Positions 1 to 14,950 are shown, numbered from the stretch's first letter. The stretch is 64,000 nucleotides of DNA from Zonotrichia leucophrys gambelii (GCF_028769735.1 NC_088172.1:74796631-74860630); one strand, 5' to 3'. A program made the numbers and translations. The notes: a model not told the origin generated them from the letters alone.

Positions 1-3000
1 GCTAACTGTATCAAGTTTATAAGTCACCTAGAAGCTAGAAAGATTTTCAAATGTAACTTTTAGGGACTTGATGGGGGTTTTAATGGGGAAGGAAGGTTTC
101 TGTTAAGGATTAAAGGCATGCACTGTTATATGTAGTGTCTAAGCAAAACAGCATAAAAAATGTAAAATAAGAAGCTCTTCAAATGGAAGTATGTAGACCA
201 ACTTTTTGCTGACTGACCTGCTAACAAGTATTTTCTAGTAGATCTCAATCTAGCAGATCTCAATGTTCAATTACTTCACAATAATCTCTTTAAATTACTC
301 TGCAAGTATTCCTTATTTGTATTTCTTCAAGTGACACTGTACCTATATTCAGTGTTTTACTTGAAACTTGACAAAAAAGCAGGATGCTTCTGGAAGCAAA
401 CAAAGAACACCAAAGCTGTTTCTTTCTAAAGGTCAGAGGACTTCCTCTCATCTAACTTGTCCTTTTATTATCTCCTACTTCTTCAGGCTGACATTTGTCA
501 TGGCTTGAGTAGAAAAGAAAATGAAGTATTTTTAGTCACCTGCTGTTTCTGAAAACTGCTGGCTGCTCAACATGTTCTTGCCCTTTGACAGATCCCTCAT
601 CTAATGAGATACTAGAAGTATAATAAAGGAGGCCAAGCACATAATTCCAGGTGCCTCACGTAATTCTTGACCTGGAAAGACACATATGCCAAATCTGGAA
701 AAAGAGATGGATGGTGGGGGTGGGGAGAATGCTTGGCCAGCTTTAAATGAGGTAGAGGTTCTTCTGATGATATAAATACCTCTTCTGGTGAATTTGCTTT
801 ATTCTAGAATGAACCACTCTTTTCCACACAGCCAGATTTGCTGTGACTGAAACGTGTGGCCAACTTCAGCATGAAAAGGTGAGAGGCCAAATGTCCCTCA
901 TCTCTATGAATTGAACTAATTTCTTCACTATGTAAGAGAGGTGGAAGAAGCAGGTAACATTCCCTCTTCTGAGGGAGTAGGCCAGGTTGCTACTAGAAAT
1001 AGAGCTGATAAGGTTTCTAAAAGAAGCAAAGATCTTGTGCATCTGACTTCTATTAATTCTCACAAGATGGTGCATCTCTACAGCTTTTGTACCAATTTCT
1101 TTGTGGCAAGCTGTCAGACTTCTCAGGAAAGCTCCGTTTCCTCCTTCTCCCTATGCTCAAGACAGTTGTGACATCTGCTTTTAACAATCTCCAGATTCTT
1201 CAAAGACATTTCTAAACTAGGCTGTAAGAATTTTCCCTGTGAAAAGGAAAAATGAAGTGCAGGTTCAGTGAGGAATCCAAAGAACCTAGTACAAATATTA
1301 AAATACATAAGAAATCAGGATCAAAACCACAAGGCATTCTCATTTTTGCCAACAAATGAGACTTGGGAAGGCAAACAAAAGGCTAATGCAGTACCTCAGA
1401 TTAATGGGACTGGAATTTATAAACCAGAGCTCTTACTTTTATGGACAGTCCCCACATCTGAACTGCTGCTCTCAGTATGCAGAGATGCAGTGAAGAATCA
1501 GAGAACTGCTTTGATGTGCTGTACAAAGGTTTCAGCATTCAAAGTGTTATGTCCATTTCTCAATGTATACAGCTTAAAAGATAGGCTAAAAAATGGGATT
1601 ATGTGTATATTTATACAGATCTGACTGCCAAATAATCATTGAAAACCAGTCACTTCTCTTAGCAGTTGTGTCTTCAGATGTCACCACAGAGATCTTACTA
1701 AATATGCCTGGAGAAAGGCAGAAAAGCAACATCTGTGGCAGCAAGTAAGCCAACCACAAAAAAGCTGCAAGCCTATTTTCCAAGTGCTGGTTGATACAAT
1801 AAAAGCATTCAAGTGTCCCCATCCAGCTCAGATTCCAAATGTCCTTGTATCAGATTCCAAATACAGACTTGAGGCTCCTCACACACAGACTCAGAGACAT
1901 GTCCTCAAAGGAAAAAGCAGTATCTTTGCTAGAAGAGCTTGGAACATCTCTAGCACAATTACTTGTTCCACTGCTGTCCTACTCTTAAATAAGGCTGACA
2001 GGAAATAGTACAGCTGTCTGGAAAGGGCCACATATCCTTTACTAGAAAATGCAAATATGCACACAAAGAGACTCAGAATAATGAGTTACCAAAGTGGACT
2101 CCTGGCTGCAGCACAGAGGGACATCAGTGTCACCCTTTCTGATAGCACACACCAAAGCCATCTGCTCACCTTGTCATTCGCACACTGCATGTGGGCCAAA
2201 GCTCACTTTTTAAAAAAAAACAAAGGGCAGTGTTTCTCTCTGAATGAAACATTCCAGAGAGGATTATACTTTTTTTTTCTTTTTAATAGAGAGAACAGCA
2301 ATCACTGCCCTACTTTTCTTCCCTTTCCACACTCCACTTTGCAAATTAGCAAATGTTTCCACCATCTCTACCTCATCTTTTTCCTTTTCAAGCTATTTCC
2401 TGGACTCTGTTTCTGAATCCCTTGCTGCTGCTTTGTCTGCAAGGATGAATCCCTGCAACTTGCATTGTTGGTGCTGTAACATCCTACAAGGTTACTTCAC
2501 TAGCTTTACCTGAAGTGCTCAGAAGGAGGAAGTGCATGCACACACTGTTTAAAGACACACAAATTACTATGTATGAAGACAAGGGAAGTCAGGGCAAAAG
2601 CAGAATGCAGGAATACCTGGACAGGGAAGGGGTCTAAAGTCATACTCCTCAGTCCGATTTCACCTTGGCACACCCAAAACCTGTATCAGGATCTAGAGCT
2701 CAATTTTGCAAATCTTGCACAACTAACACAAGCCTTGCCTCCAGGTATTCTGTTTGCTGTTGGCCTGGAGTCACTCTCCAGGTTAACCTGCCAAGCTAGG
2801 CAATAACAAGCGAGTCAAAACCACAGACAACTTCAAGCCACGTGACCTCACCTTTATCCTTCAGGTGGCATTTGGCCACAGAGGGGTCTAACCTAGGTAC
2901 TTGTCATCTTGTGACAGTGAAGATGGTCCAAGCTCACCATCATATACAACACCACTGCATTCAAAAGAGCAAATGAAAAATATCAGCTGTCTGCAAATGT

Positions 3001-6000
3001 ATTTTAAATCTCTACGTGTGACTTTGGCACTGCATTTTATTCCCCAACACAATCTAAAAATATCAGGAGTCCTGTGTAGAGTTTGCAGAGCAAAAAGGGT
3101 GTGTACTATATGTTTCCTACTATACCTCTTCTGATGGAATAAATATCAAATAGAAAAATCTGTCTAAACTTATTTTGAAAACTGCATGGCCAGCTTATGC
3201 AGTAGCTAGATATGTGGCAAGGTTACAGCATTACTCTCTAAGGAGAATACAATTAATATGTGTATATCTTTTGTTCAATTCAAGCACTGTGTAGTCTCCA
3301 AGTTCAGCTATGAGAAGTAGGGATCACTTCTCATTATCCTTCCTATTCCAAACCACAGTATTTATCACAGATGTGTACAATACAGCAGCATAGCTTAGGC
3401 CTGTTATATAGGTCAGTCTCTGCAATGCACATGAGAACATAGTTTGCCACTGCAAAGGAGAGTGGCTGCAAAATCTATTTTGGATAATCCAATTTATATT
3501 TGAGGAAATCAATGTGTGGTCATTTCTAGAACTGTGAATATAAGGCAACTGCTGCATGCTTGTATATTTGATAAGTTTTATTATACTATATCATTATATG
3601 AATGCCTATGCAGTGTAAATGCTTTAATATAAGATACTGAATGGTTTTTTTACACATTATTTTCTAAACAATGCTACATTTTACTGCATGTTTATTCACC
3701 CTTTTGTGTTGGTACAAAGTGCAAGCTGCAAGACACATGATTTTAATAACTTGCACAGCAGCTATTCAAATCCATTATAAAAAAACGTTCTTATGTAAAG
3801 ACTTAATTTGGCAAGAAATGTGCTTCCTTTAGACAATGGGCTTGGTTCACAGCAATACCTGTGTACTTAATGTTTATTTATTAAAAAAAAAAAAGTACAG
3901 CATTATCCCTGAATCCATAAATGAGGCCATTGAGTCTGCTGAGAGCCACTGTGTTGGCATGCTTTTGTACTTTTGAAAATGTAAATCTGCATTTACTAGG
4001 AAAACAGATGACCTGTCCTGATGCAAGCTGTAATTGAAAAAATCCAATCCTGAGCAGCCACTGTCTTTGGTGCTGCAGGATGATAATGTAGCAATCTTTT
4101 TTTTTTTTTTCTTTAAACAACACTTAAAGTTCATACTCATGACCTTAATACAAATAATTCATGTTACTTGATTGTGAACTGGGCCCACTGTTTACAGCAT
4201 TACTATTTCAAAACCAAAGTTCAATGCAATTAACAAAATTGATCAAATTTATTTGTTTGGAAGAAAAAAAGAGGAGACCAATTTTGCTGATGCTTTGGAG
4301 AGCTGGCTCAGAACAGAGTGCTGCTTCTGTACCAATGCATTTTAAATGTAAGGAAATCAGTGGCTGAAAGACTGATGGCTAAGACAGCATTGTCAGTGGT
4401 AATATACTGCTGGAAACTAAGTTACCAATGATATAGCATAAATCAAGGTAGTAATTCATTAATTTAAAGATATGTAAATACTGATTTTAATGCTGCAGTA
4501 TCACAGAGATCATTTTTCACTGCTTTGATATCCAAGGATTCCTAGTACTACACAAACGTATTTTATCTGCTCCATTTTTTAGGTTCGGTATTTTCATTCA
4601 AAGCAAAGTAACTCCCATTTCTTTGTACTGCACTGAAATAAAGAATCTTGTTTCAGTACATAATGCTTTTCTTATTCTCTGTTTGTCTGTTTGTTTCTGT
4701 GAGCACGAGATCCCAGATATCAGCCCCTACTGTCCAGCTCCAGTCCTGTGTACAGACACACCCCAGAGGCAGAGCAGGTAACACTGACAGTGCACTGGTG
4801 CCTCCCTGCAGGGCTCTGCAGAGCCTGAGCAGCGCTGGCACTGGTGCCACACCACTGGGACTTCTGCCATGGGATCCTCTCTCCTAGTAGCTTTGCACTA
4901 AAGTTCTACTTGGAATCTGGGAAAGCAGGCATTACCCAGATTTCTCATTTCTCAGGAGACTCACAGAGTCATTGTGATTTTCTGTTGCCAGGACTGCTGT
5001 CACATTCTGTTATGACTACAGGAGTCCTAACCAAATGAACATAAATTCCCCTCTGATTTGCATCTAAAAAGCTGCTGGCAGGTTTAGAATTTACCAAATT
5101 CTAAATCATTTGCTCTATGGAGACTCATGTTCCAAGTAGTTTGGAAATAAGAACACTCAGCAGCAAAGAATACTCAAACAAAAAGGTGAAGACTGATAGG
5201 GGATGGGAGGAAGCTGAATTTCCCAAGATAAACACCAGCCCCAGTAGCTTATTCTTTTTTGAGAGCTGTTTCATGTTGCACCAGCGAGGCAGCTTTTGAC
5301 TGCACAGGTCCCAGTGGGTGAGCTGCTGCCCTGTGACCCACAGAGTTTCAAATACAGCACCTGAACAGATTTCAGGTACAACAGGAGTGATGAGGGCAGA
5401 ACAAGGAGAAGGAATCAATTCCCACGAAGAGAAGCTTTACCTTAATTCCCAAACTACTTATGTCCCTGTTTGTGGTTTTGGTTTTTTTTTTACAATATCA
5501 GAGCACCTCCCTTTCACATTTTCCTTGGTTTTTGCAAGACAATTCTTCTACTTCATTATTATTTTAGCACCCATTTTCATGAAAAATGAAGTATACACTT
5601 AACAAAAATATGCATTTAGGAACTAAATATTCTTTTCAGATATGCAGCTTCACAACAATCATATGAAGCAAGAAACAAAATATTAGTCCTGTTTACAGAC
5701 AATTAGCAACTGTAATTGTTTGCCGTGCATTGTATCACTTATTAGCCTGCAAAATACGCAAAATTTAAATTCAGCTGCTGACATCTATTTTTATGTTAAA
5801 TTTCCTTTCCAAATATGCATTTTCTCTGGCAATATGCTTGGAAATGTTCAGATGCATTCCATAAGAAGGCAAAACAAAATTTCAATCCCAGTAGCTGAAA
5901 AGAAATCAGCTGCAATGCCACAGCTACAGTGCAGGCCACTGCCCTGGACTGATTCACAGAGAAGGAAGGGATTTTATCCTATTCCCTGCCTTTGATCACA

Positions 6001-6490
6001 ACAGGATTTGTGCTTGTGTGGAATGAGATGATCATGGTGAAATGGGTATGTCCCCTCTGCATTCAGAATCACATGCACTAGAAAGGCCACCTTTCAAGTA
6101 AAGCATTGCTATGATGTTTTTCATAGGATACATCTCTTTCCAACTTGATACCCCCTCCAAGACAGCGCATACATTTTATCAATTAAAGCAGAGCACTGAT
6201 CCCAAAGATGTTGACATCTCCCAGAACTTTACAGTTTCCTACAAAAAAAGAAGCCCTTCCCACCCCTGATTATTTTTGAGTACCAATACTCATTTCTCAT
6301 GGAGTGCCACATGTATTCCAGCAATGCTGCACTGAAAGAACCCAGCAAATGACAGCACCTGTACCCCAGTAGGAGCAACAGCAAATCAGCTGTGCTATGC
6401 TCTTGGACTTTGCTAACCCCTTTGGTACCAAGTGACAAAACAAAAAGTAGAAAAGCCATTTTCTTTCACATACATGTTTCTTAAGAGTAT
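1..6490. other. Non-coding AT-rich region, no gene recognised
   Basis: No open frame here has recognisable protein similarity, and none joins with splice sites into a convincing gene. The sequence is AT-rich with short homopolymers (for example T-runs near 2270 and 4098 and an A-run near 3883). It could be intergenic DNA, an intron, or part of a long untranslated region of a gene to the left; sequence alone does not decide. A perfect E-box core, CACGTGACC, sits near 2839 but has no supporting context. Confidence 0.6.
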
Positions 6491-7072
6491 TGCCAAGGTT
6501 TAACCCCAGCCAGGAGCCGGGCCCCCCAAGCTGCTCACTCACTGCTCCATCAGCAGGGCCAGGGAGAGAATGGGAAGGGTAAAAGCTGGAGAACTCGTGG
6601 ATTGAGATAAAGAGAGTTTAACAGGGAAAGCAAAAGACAAACACACAGGCAAAGCAAGACTGGGAACTCATTCACCATTTCCCATGGGCAGGCAGGTGTT
6701 CAGTCATCCCCAGGAGAGCAGGGCCCATCACAGGCGCCAGGGACTTGGGGAGACAAATGCCTTCACTGCAAATGTCTCCCCACTGTCCTCCTCCTTCCCC
6801 CAGTTTATATCCCGAGGAGGATTTCCTATGGGCTGGAATATCCCTTTGGTCAGCTGAGGCCCCAGTCCCAGCTGTGTCTGCTCCCAACATCCCATGCACA
6901 CTCAAATTCCTTGCCAGCCATGGCAGCATGGAAAGCAGAAAAAGCCTCAGCTCTGTGCAAGCCCTGCTCAACAATAACAAAAACATCTCTGTTATCAGCC
7001 CTGTGTTCAGCACAAATCCAAAACATAGCTCCTGGGAAGAAAATGAACCCTACCCTGGCCACAGCCAGCACA
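6491..7072 (-). mobile_element. Solo LTR of an avian endogenous retrovirus (copy 1)
   Basis: A 582-bp segment matches the general layout of a common avian endogenous-retrovirus LTR as I recall it. On the minus strand it starts TGTGCTGG and ends CCTTGGCA, so it has TG...CA ends. A TATA-like ATATAAA lies in the middle (plus-strand positions about 6806-6812), followed by a purine-rich G-run. A degenerate polyadenylation-like GTTAAA lies near 6615-6622. The flanks are AGTAT on the left (6486-6490) and AGCAT on the right (7073-7077), a probable 5-bp target-site duplication with one mismatch. There are no gag, pol or env remains on either side, so it is a solo LTR left by LTR-LTR recombination. It shares many blocks with the copy at 30237-30758. 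A 5-bp duplication fits ERVL- or ERVK-type elements; I cannot name the subfamily. Confidence 0.85.
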
Positions 7073-10000
7073 AGCATGCTCTCTAAAGTAGCTGAAGTGC
7101 ACAACACATTAGTATTGTGCTGAGACAGATTTTCCCTGGTTAAATAACTCCTGAACAGCCTATGCTTGTTGTCCCAGAACAAAACTCCAGCCCACTTAGA
7201 GAATTCTGCTAAATGTAACCCAGGTCTTGGAATTGTATTATAGACAGAAGAAAAATATTCAGAACAGGTGTTTGGGTCACTGTGAGAAATCTTCCAAATC
7301 ACTTCATTCCTGCTGCCCCACAATCAATGGTAGAACAGTGTCATCAAAATGATGCACAGGAGGTCTGAAATCAGAGGGCAGAGAAATCATTGAACAGCAA
7401 TAACCAACTTTTCAGGCTCCCATGTCTCAGTTTTTTTCCTCTGAACCAAGTCCTATTCTGAGACAGAGAAGGGATGTCTTTCTTCAAGCCTTGCACAGCC
7501 TGCAGTTTAAAACTCAGTCATGATGCTAGAGAACACAAAGATGAAAACACAAATCATGGCTCAGTACCAAAGAGTCATGTTCCAGTCCCTACCCTGTATC
7601 CTTTTTATGGATGTAGCCACTAATGAACCAATATGGCAGTAAGCCCTTAGGTAGATATTAGTGCTGGTGTAACACAATATTCCCAAAGACTGTGTTCAGC
7701 CTGCCAACAGCATGCCAACACATCCCCAGGCTCCCAGAAAGGTCATGTCTTCTACAGCAAAACCAGCTCAGTGAGTTCTGTTTTAAAGGCTCATTTAAAA
7801 CCAAAAGATCAGCACATTCATTTCTGTTCATATTGATACAGAATTTAGAGTTGCAAATACTGAAAGCCTCAGGGACAGCCTTTTCAAAATGGGCCCTGGT
7901 TGTATTAGAACCACAGCAAATACTTTACAGATAACCAAAGCAGCAAAGTCTACATCCACTGGTTTTCAGACTAAGAATACTCTCCTGAACCCCTTTAATA
8001 AAAAAAATATATTCTCCTCTACAAGCAGAGGAAAGAGAGTAAGAGAGTGGTATCAGCTTAATGGAAAAAAAAAAAAAAAAAAAGAAAAAAAGGCAATATA
8101 GGCCTTTTTCATATAGGCAATGAAAATAGCATCCCAAGCTGTGGCTACCATTCTGAAAAGCCTGGTCCCCAGCTCTAAGTATCAAACTCTCAGCAGAATA
8201 ATCTTTCAAAAACACCATGTTTTCAATCAGCTGACTTGGAGAAAAAAGTTGTTCTAACTCAGTACAGTGGATTCACCCATATCATGGGACACCCAAAATA
8301 GGCCGAGTGCTCCTTAGGTCTGTACATCAGTGCTTGCAAGGAAATGGTGCAGAAGAGTCAAAGTCTGCACCTCATCACTGATCCATACTCTGACCTAAGT
8401 GTACAGCAAAAGTCAGTTTCCACACTGAAGGGTGAAATTTATCTCAAGGCCTCACATTTTTTGCTGTTATGATGCCTTGTCAGAATCAATGCCTGCACAA
8501 TGGTTATGGATATGTCTGATGGAGGGAGCTACTTGACATGCACCCTTCTTTCTGGTGACTTGATAAAAGTCAATCACGTAAGTAAAAAACCCTGCAAGTC
8601 ACAGGGCAAGAAACGTGTTAAGTTCTAGTGAGTGAGTAATCCAAGAAAATAAGCTGAATTCTACACTGCACCATAGGTGCTTGGTGGAAGGCAGGATAAC
8701 AAACAGGAAAGTGAAAAAAATAATAAAATCTGAGGAAAAAGCTGAAAAGCACTTTCAGGTATTCGCTCTGCCATGAAGTGTCAGTCCCAAAGTGCTTGGA
8801 GTCCTAAGCCTTCTCCAAGTCTGAAAGCTCCTTAACTAAAACAATTTGTAGAACAAGCCAAGTAAGAAACAGGCATCAATAGAAAACTACTTTTCAAGTA
8901 TAACCTTACACGCAATGTAACAAAAGATAAAGTAGAGACGTAAAATTTTGATAAGCCAAAACCTTCAAAGGCTTCCATCCTTATCTACCTTTTAGCAGGC
9001 AAATGAAAAGTTCAGAACAGCTGCTAAATAGTATGTTTTACAGTAAAATGTTTTCAAATTATCTGTTTTTCCTGTGAGCTTTAGGTAAAAAATACATTAA
9101 AATAATATAAAAATAAAAGAACAAGGAACAAAAATGGAAATATTATGATCTTTAGTACTTAAAGTCTATATTGTCAGGAATTCACATTGCTGCTTCTGGC
9201 ACACTGTGGCCAGACACATCACATTAATAATAAATGCCAGGACTGGAAGTTCAAACAAATTGGAACTTGTTCCATTGCCATTTCTATATAAAAGTTTTAT
9301 TCATATATCCTATAGAACTGCTTATTTGCAATTCCAGTGAGTTTTGTTATCCTGTTTTGCATTTCATTAGGTTGATGACCTGGGAGAAGGGTTTACTATC
9401 ATTATGGCTTCTGGAATGTCTACAGGAGTTGAACATGAATTATATTAACAGCAAAGAAATTAATGAGAGAATCAGGAGCTCCAATCTGGAAGTGAGAAGC
9501 ATTAATTTAAGCTACTACCCAAGGGATTCCTCTTAATCTTCTGCCCACCTGATTCTCTGCACCTGCTGTACACAAAAGTCTCCTTTAGAATAAAACAGAT
9601 TCTGCAACAAAACCAGGACTCAAAGAAGGAAGCACACAGATGCATCCTGAGATAAGTCAGCATTCCCACAGGACCTGTACAAGTTTACAAGCAATGAAGG
9701 AAATTCTCTGCAAGGACCAGAACGGTTTCACTTGCCAGAGTCAAGTATCCCCGATCAGTTTTGGATGGGGGGTCCAGAGTCCCCAGGTGTGGTGTCAAAG
9801 GGCCCAGGGGATCTGCTTGCAGCCTGGCCAGTGGCGACCAGAGCAGTTTGTGGGGCTAAATGCTCAGAGCCCCACCAGACACATTTCCCTCCAGGCAGAG
9901 GACAGATCATGCAGCCAGCAATGGCCTCTTCCAGAGGCAGAACCTCCTCCTCCCGCAGCAAAGGTGTCTGGTAACAATTTGAAACAATTGATGTATTCCT

Positions 10001-13000
10001 CACAAACTTAATATCCCTCTCTTTATCTCAATTAGTGTTATTTTTCCTCAAAACTGCATACAGGCTTCCTGACTCCACAGGCAATGTGCTGATAATTAGG
10101 CTGGCCTGATTTTATCGCTAGAAATTTGTAGCAAAAGAAATCAATTTAACATTTTAGCCCAGCTCTGAGGTCAAGCCAAAGATCTGTGGAGCACCTGTTG
10201 ATCAAACTCAAGTCCCAGTTGCCCAATGACCTAAACACTGTGCACAGTGACTGCAAGCCCCAGTGGGACTGTGCATCCTCCTGCTGGATTGAGAATTCTT
10301 TGCTCTCAAGAGTAACACTTGAGAGATTGCCAAAGATCATCTCTGTCATAGCTCAAAGGAACAGCAGCTCACATCAGGAATTTGTGTGTTGGTCATCACT
10401 AGAGTACTCAGTGACCAAAGTCTGAATAAATTCACTGCACATCCTTTAATTTATCTGGGCTACGGTAGGTCATAAAAGACATGAGATCAGATCCCAGACA
10501 AAAAATTACTACATCTTAGAGTACCAGTGATTAAAGGTCTGACTGTAATTAGACAGAGGGAAACAGAGAGCAGGTTTTTACTGCTCATTTAGTCTCTTTC
10601 AAGAATACTTCAAGAAACTGTTGAAGTATTTTGAACTGTTTATTCTTTGAAATAACAAAAAGAAATGCTTGTACACTGTGAAAAGGGAATTATAAAATGG
10701 TATCATCAGAAAAATAAACAACTTTGTTGTAGCAGCAGTGTGTGCAAAGAATTTCCAAGATGTCATGGCTGATACTAACAGCTTTCTCTGGCATGCTGAA
10801 GTATTCAGGTACTCCCAGATGGCACAAAGATATTTTTACACACTTTTCTTTACCCTGGAACTAGCTAAAGTGTTTCATCCTATTTCAATCTCTCCTCAAC
10901 TTGCCATAGCAAGGGGTACCAATTTTCTGCCAGGTGTCCTAGACTTATGCACAGCTAGTAAAGCTCTTTTCCTCAAATTTGCTGCTGTTCCCAGATGAGC
11001 AAACCTACAGGTCACCAGAATTACTTTGTACCTACAGAATCATGGGTGATGAGCAGAAAAAGTGCAAAGCCAATAAATCTATGAAGCATAAATGACCTAA
11101 TGTACCATGAAGCTCTTAACAGGTCTTTTCCTTGGCTCTGTGGCAGAGAACTACCTCAGCTGTCACCAGAGCTTCAATACAAATCCTACAAGATCTGCTG
11201 AGACACTTTCAGTTTCCAGACACACATTGTCCTGCTCCAATGCTTCCCCTTCCTGAAACAACAATGGAAAATTATGGGGAATTTGACAAAAAGAAACCTG
11301 CCAATTTGAGGATTACATCACAATTAAACAGGCATCACATATTTTAATATTGCTTTGCTTTACACAAGGTCCAAACTTAGGCAAAGAAAAACATCTATTG
11401 TCAGCATTGTAAGGTACATTTCAGCTCTCATCCCAGCACACCTCCACTGGCCTGCCTTGGGGCTAGGGCCAGCACCAAAATGAACAGTGTCAGTAAATGC
11501 TGCTCCTCAACATTTAAAAACTGTTAGCTCCAGAGACAAAGAGAAGTAGCAATTAAGAAACAAAGGCATGCTCTGACTCAAGGTGATTTCTGATCACAGT
11601 TGCCACATAAGGGTACCAGGCAGAATGTGCCTACAAACAAAAAAATCTGGAGGTTAGTTCATGTAGCATCATTCTCCTGGGCCTTTGTATGTTTCCATGA
11701 AAGGGTGTTACCCTTTAATTTCATTTCAAACCCATTTAAAAACCAAATAAATTCCTAGAACAGGGATCACGTGCAAAAGGTCACAGCCCACGCTGGCGTC
11801 CCACCATGTGGGGGTGCTGAAATGGGGGGCAGGTGAGTCTAGCAGCTTCTAGGTATTTCCTGTCCAAAAATGCAGGTATTCTGAGAAATAGTTCTCAGAA
11901 TAAATCTTCTTCATAGTTTCAAGCCAAATTAAAAAATAGGCAGGTGCCACCCTTCTGCCAAGCTGCTGAAAAATGGCCTTCACAGTGGAAGGGTTGAGTG
12001 GAAAATGAATGATTCTCCCAGCACAGTTATTTGCTGTGCAGAAGAGCCTGTGCAGTCCACTGGCCTGGGTACACATCACTGTAACAAAGAAATCCATGCT
12101 GGGGAAAGCTTGGTGTCTGAAATGTAAGGAAAGGAGAAACCTAATTAAAGCTGATCTTCCAAATGGCAGCAGTGCTTTCTGCTGGATGTCACAGGGCTCC
12201 CGTGCTCCTTCCATGCCCAGCAAGGGAACAGAGCAAAGCACAGCACGGTCACTTTGCCTTTCATACCTGGGTCTCTCTCAGTCTGGAGCTGCTCCCAGTC
12301 CTCTTGGAGAGGGACAGAACACTGTCATTTCTTTGTGGGATAGGTTCCTTTGTTTCTGGCAAAGATGTATTCGTATTTCATTTCTCTGGGAAAGAACAAA
12401 GACAGTTTCTCTGCAGGGTTTTAATTTTAGATCTTTTCAGTCCCCAGGCTTGCTCAGGCTATTGCTCTGGGCAACAAACTAGTCTATTGAAAAGAGTGCA
12501 ATGAAAAGCTGGCATTGGTGAGGTCTGTTACAACAAGCAGGAGGCTCTGGAGGAATTTAACAAACATGAACAAAGCACAGGAAAAACACTGAAGGGAAAA
12601 AATCCTTTGCTGGCCAAGCTGACACCATATGTCATTTGCCCTTAAAAACCTATGGCCTGTGCAGACCTGTGCACAGGGGATAACATCATACCAAGTCTGG
12701 AGGCTGATTCAATAGGTTATCTAGGGCATTCTTCTTCTCCTTTGCAGGATTAAAAGTCCATTTAAATCACATGTGCCAAGTCAGCACTCACTACCCCTTC
12801 TTTTACCACAACAGCATCCAAACTAATCCCTGCTTATTCACACCCCTCAGTCTTGACTGAGACAATCTGAAACATTTAACAGAAACTAGAGTGAATTTAT
12901 TTCATTAAGTAATTGCAGAAAGTTCAAACCGAGTTTGCAAACCCCTTTAATGATGCTAATCACCTTCTTATTTCTGTCTGTGTTTACTTGTTTTGCTTAT

Positions 13001-14744
13001 CATTTAAATGCACAGAGTGCCTTGCCTCTAGGTGAAGCTCAAGCCTGCACAGAACATGCCTTAAACCAAAGAATGAGGCTGCAAAAATGATGAATCCTCA
13101 CACATTGCTACTAAACTAGGTGCAACCTTTCAGTGCATTCACTGCAGCCCTCTGGGGACAGTTAGAGGATAGGGGGCTCAGTGCCAGTTTTACTCTATGC
13201 AAGAATCTCCACCAAGCTGGATGCCCTTTTTGCTATCCAAAGAAGGAAGTTCAGAAGCCCTGGACGTTTTTCTTTCATGCATATGTTTTGTCCTGCCTTG
13301 AAAATAGCTGAGTGTTAGAGTATTTGCAGAACTAACTTCAGATTGTGCCATTTTTAAATTTCAGAGCAAGATCACTCCAACTGCCTGAGCCAACTCATAT
13401 TTCATCCTCCTCAAGCATCTGAAATGACTTTTCTATCTGGAATGTGTGTATGTCCTACAAGGGGCAAAACTAAGGCGCCTACCTTTATGCAATTTCGGGC
13501 TGGAGTTAACACATTAAAAGAAGAAAGCTGTTCATGAGATAGAAGAGTTTTCCCTTGGCAATAGATCTTCTCACTTAACCTTTTCTGCTTTTGTGCAGTG
13601 CTTCTGTTCACACAGATGCAGGGAGACCCACAGATGGTCACGGGGCTGCTGTGATACAGACCATAGCCAGCAGAAAAATTAGCTCTCAGAGAGTGTTCAC
13701 TGCAAACCTGTGCTGTGTTATGTGTAACTCTCTGCAAATGACCCTTAATAGTCATGGAAATGAGTTCCATTTGGCATCAATCACAGAAGCTGCCAAGTGA
13801 GGGCCTCTAAAATGGGCCTGTTAGGGAAGAGAAATGCTGAGCTGTTGTACTTTTTTTTAGCACTCATAAAGTGGGACAGCTGCTGTTTAACAGTTAACTG
13901 CAGGAAATAAATGCCAAAAGTCATAGATGCTGCCGGTAAGGAAGGCTACTGCCCTGTGTCTGAGTAATTTCCATATCAGACCTGAACCACAATCAAAGGT
14001 TGGTATTTTTTGTAAACCATCTCTTAGTGACAGCTATCAGGTATGGCTGTTACTAAGAAGGTATAAAATGCATCACATTAAAATCCTCAAAAGTTGTCAT
14101 TGAGCATTTCCAGCCAGGCACAGCAGTACAAAGGAAGCATGCTGTGTGCCATTTCAGATCCAATATAATCACCATGGCTGGAACCTCTGGAGTGAGAGCC
14201 CTTAAAGGATACACAACAAGCAGCTTATAATCCCTTACCATCCATCCTATGGCCATGGGAAGCTTCTGCTGCAGGTGCACAAACAGTGCTCCTTACTGCT
14301 TTCACTGCAAGTCAGCTCTGCGTGCTGCTGGGCATTGCCTCCCTGACCTTGGCCAACAATGAACAGAAAGCTGATTTATCACATATCAGCTCAGAGGTCC
14401 TGCTACAGCTGAGAGGCAGGAGCTGTGATTTAAATCCTTGTGAGCAAGGGCAAGAACAAGAGCCAGATCTCAGCTGCTTATGCCCTGAACATCAGGGTCC
14501 TGGACTCCAGTGTGAGGGAAGAGGCAGCACTACCCTCCCAGCAGCTTTAGCAGAAGCAGCAGGAGCACTGTTCCACAGGAAGACACGTGGGCACGTGGTG
14601 TGATCTGAGCATCCTTTCTAGACCAAACCTCTGAGGAGGAAGAGCACCTAGTTTGAGATGTTTCTAGATGTGCAGTAATGACTAAACTACTCCTCCCTAA
14701 CAGACTCGGGCAGCTGAGGCAACAGGTTGCCTAAAACCATGCCT
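7073..14744. other. Non-coding region, no gene recognised
   Basis: No exon or RNA gene could be supported here. Open frames exist by chance (for example 157 codons at 12009-12482) but lack family motifs. A poly-A tract lies at about 8065-8092. A GC-richer patch at 9755-9960 is bounded by AT-rich DNA and may be an old repeat that I could not identify. An AT-rich, ATTA-containing stretch at 12890-13010 could be conserved non-coding DNA, but conservation cannot be judged from one sequence. Confidence 0.5.
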
Positions 14745-14950
14745 CCTCAGTAAAAAAACAAACAAAAAACCCCAAACAAACAAAAAAACAAAACAAAACA
14801 AAAAAAACCCACAACAAACCAAAAACAAAACAACAATAACAAAAAAAAAAAACAACCAGAAAAACCCCAAACAAACATTAACAAAACCCACAAAAACACA
14901 CTTCCCCCCCCAGAAAAAACCTAACAAAAAGAACCAAAAAAACCAACAAC
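14745..14950. repeat. A-rich (CAAA)n-like low-complexity tract
   Basis: About 200 bp is almost only A and C on the plus strand, built from irregular CAAA, CAAAA and AACCCC units with a C-run near 14904. It is a degenerate simple repeat. The phenylalanine- and valine-rich antisense open frame across it (14697-15017) is a by-product of the composition. Confidence 0.9.
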
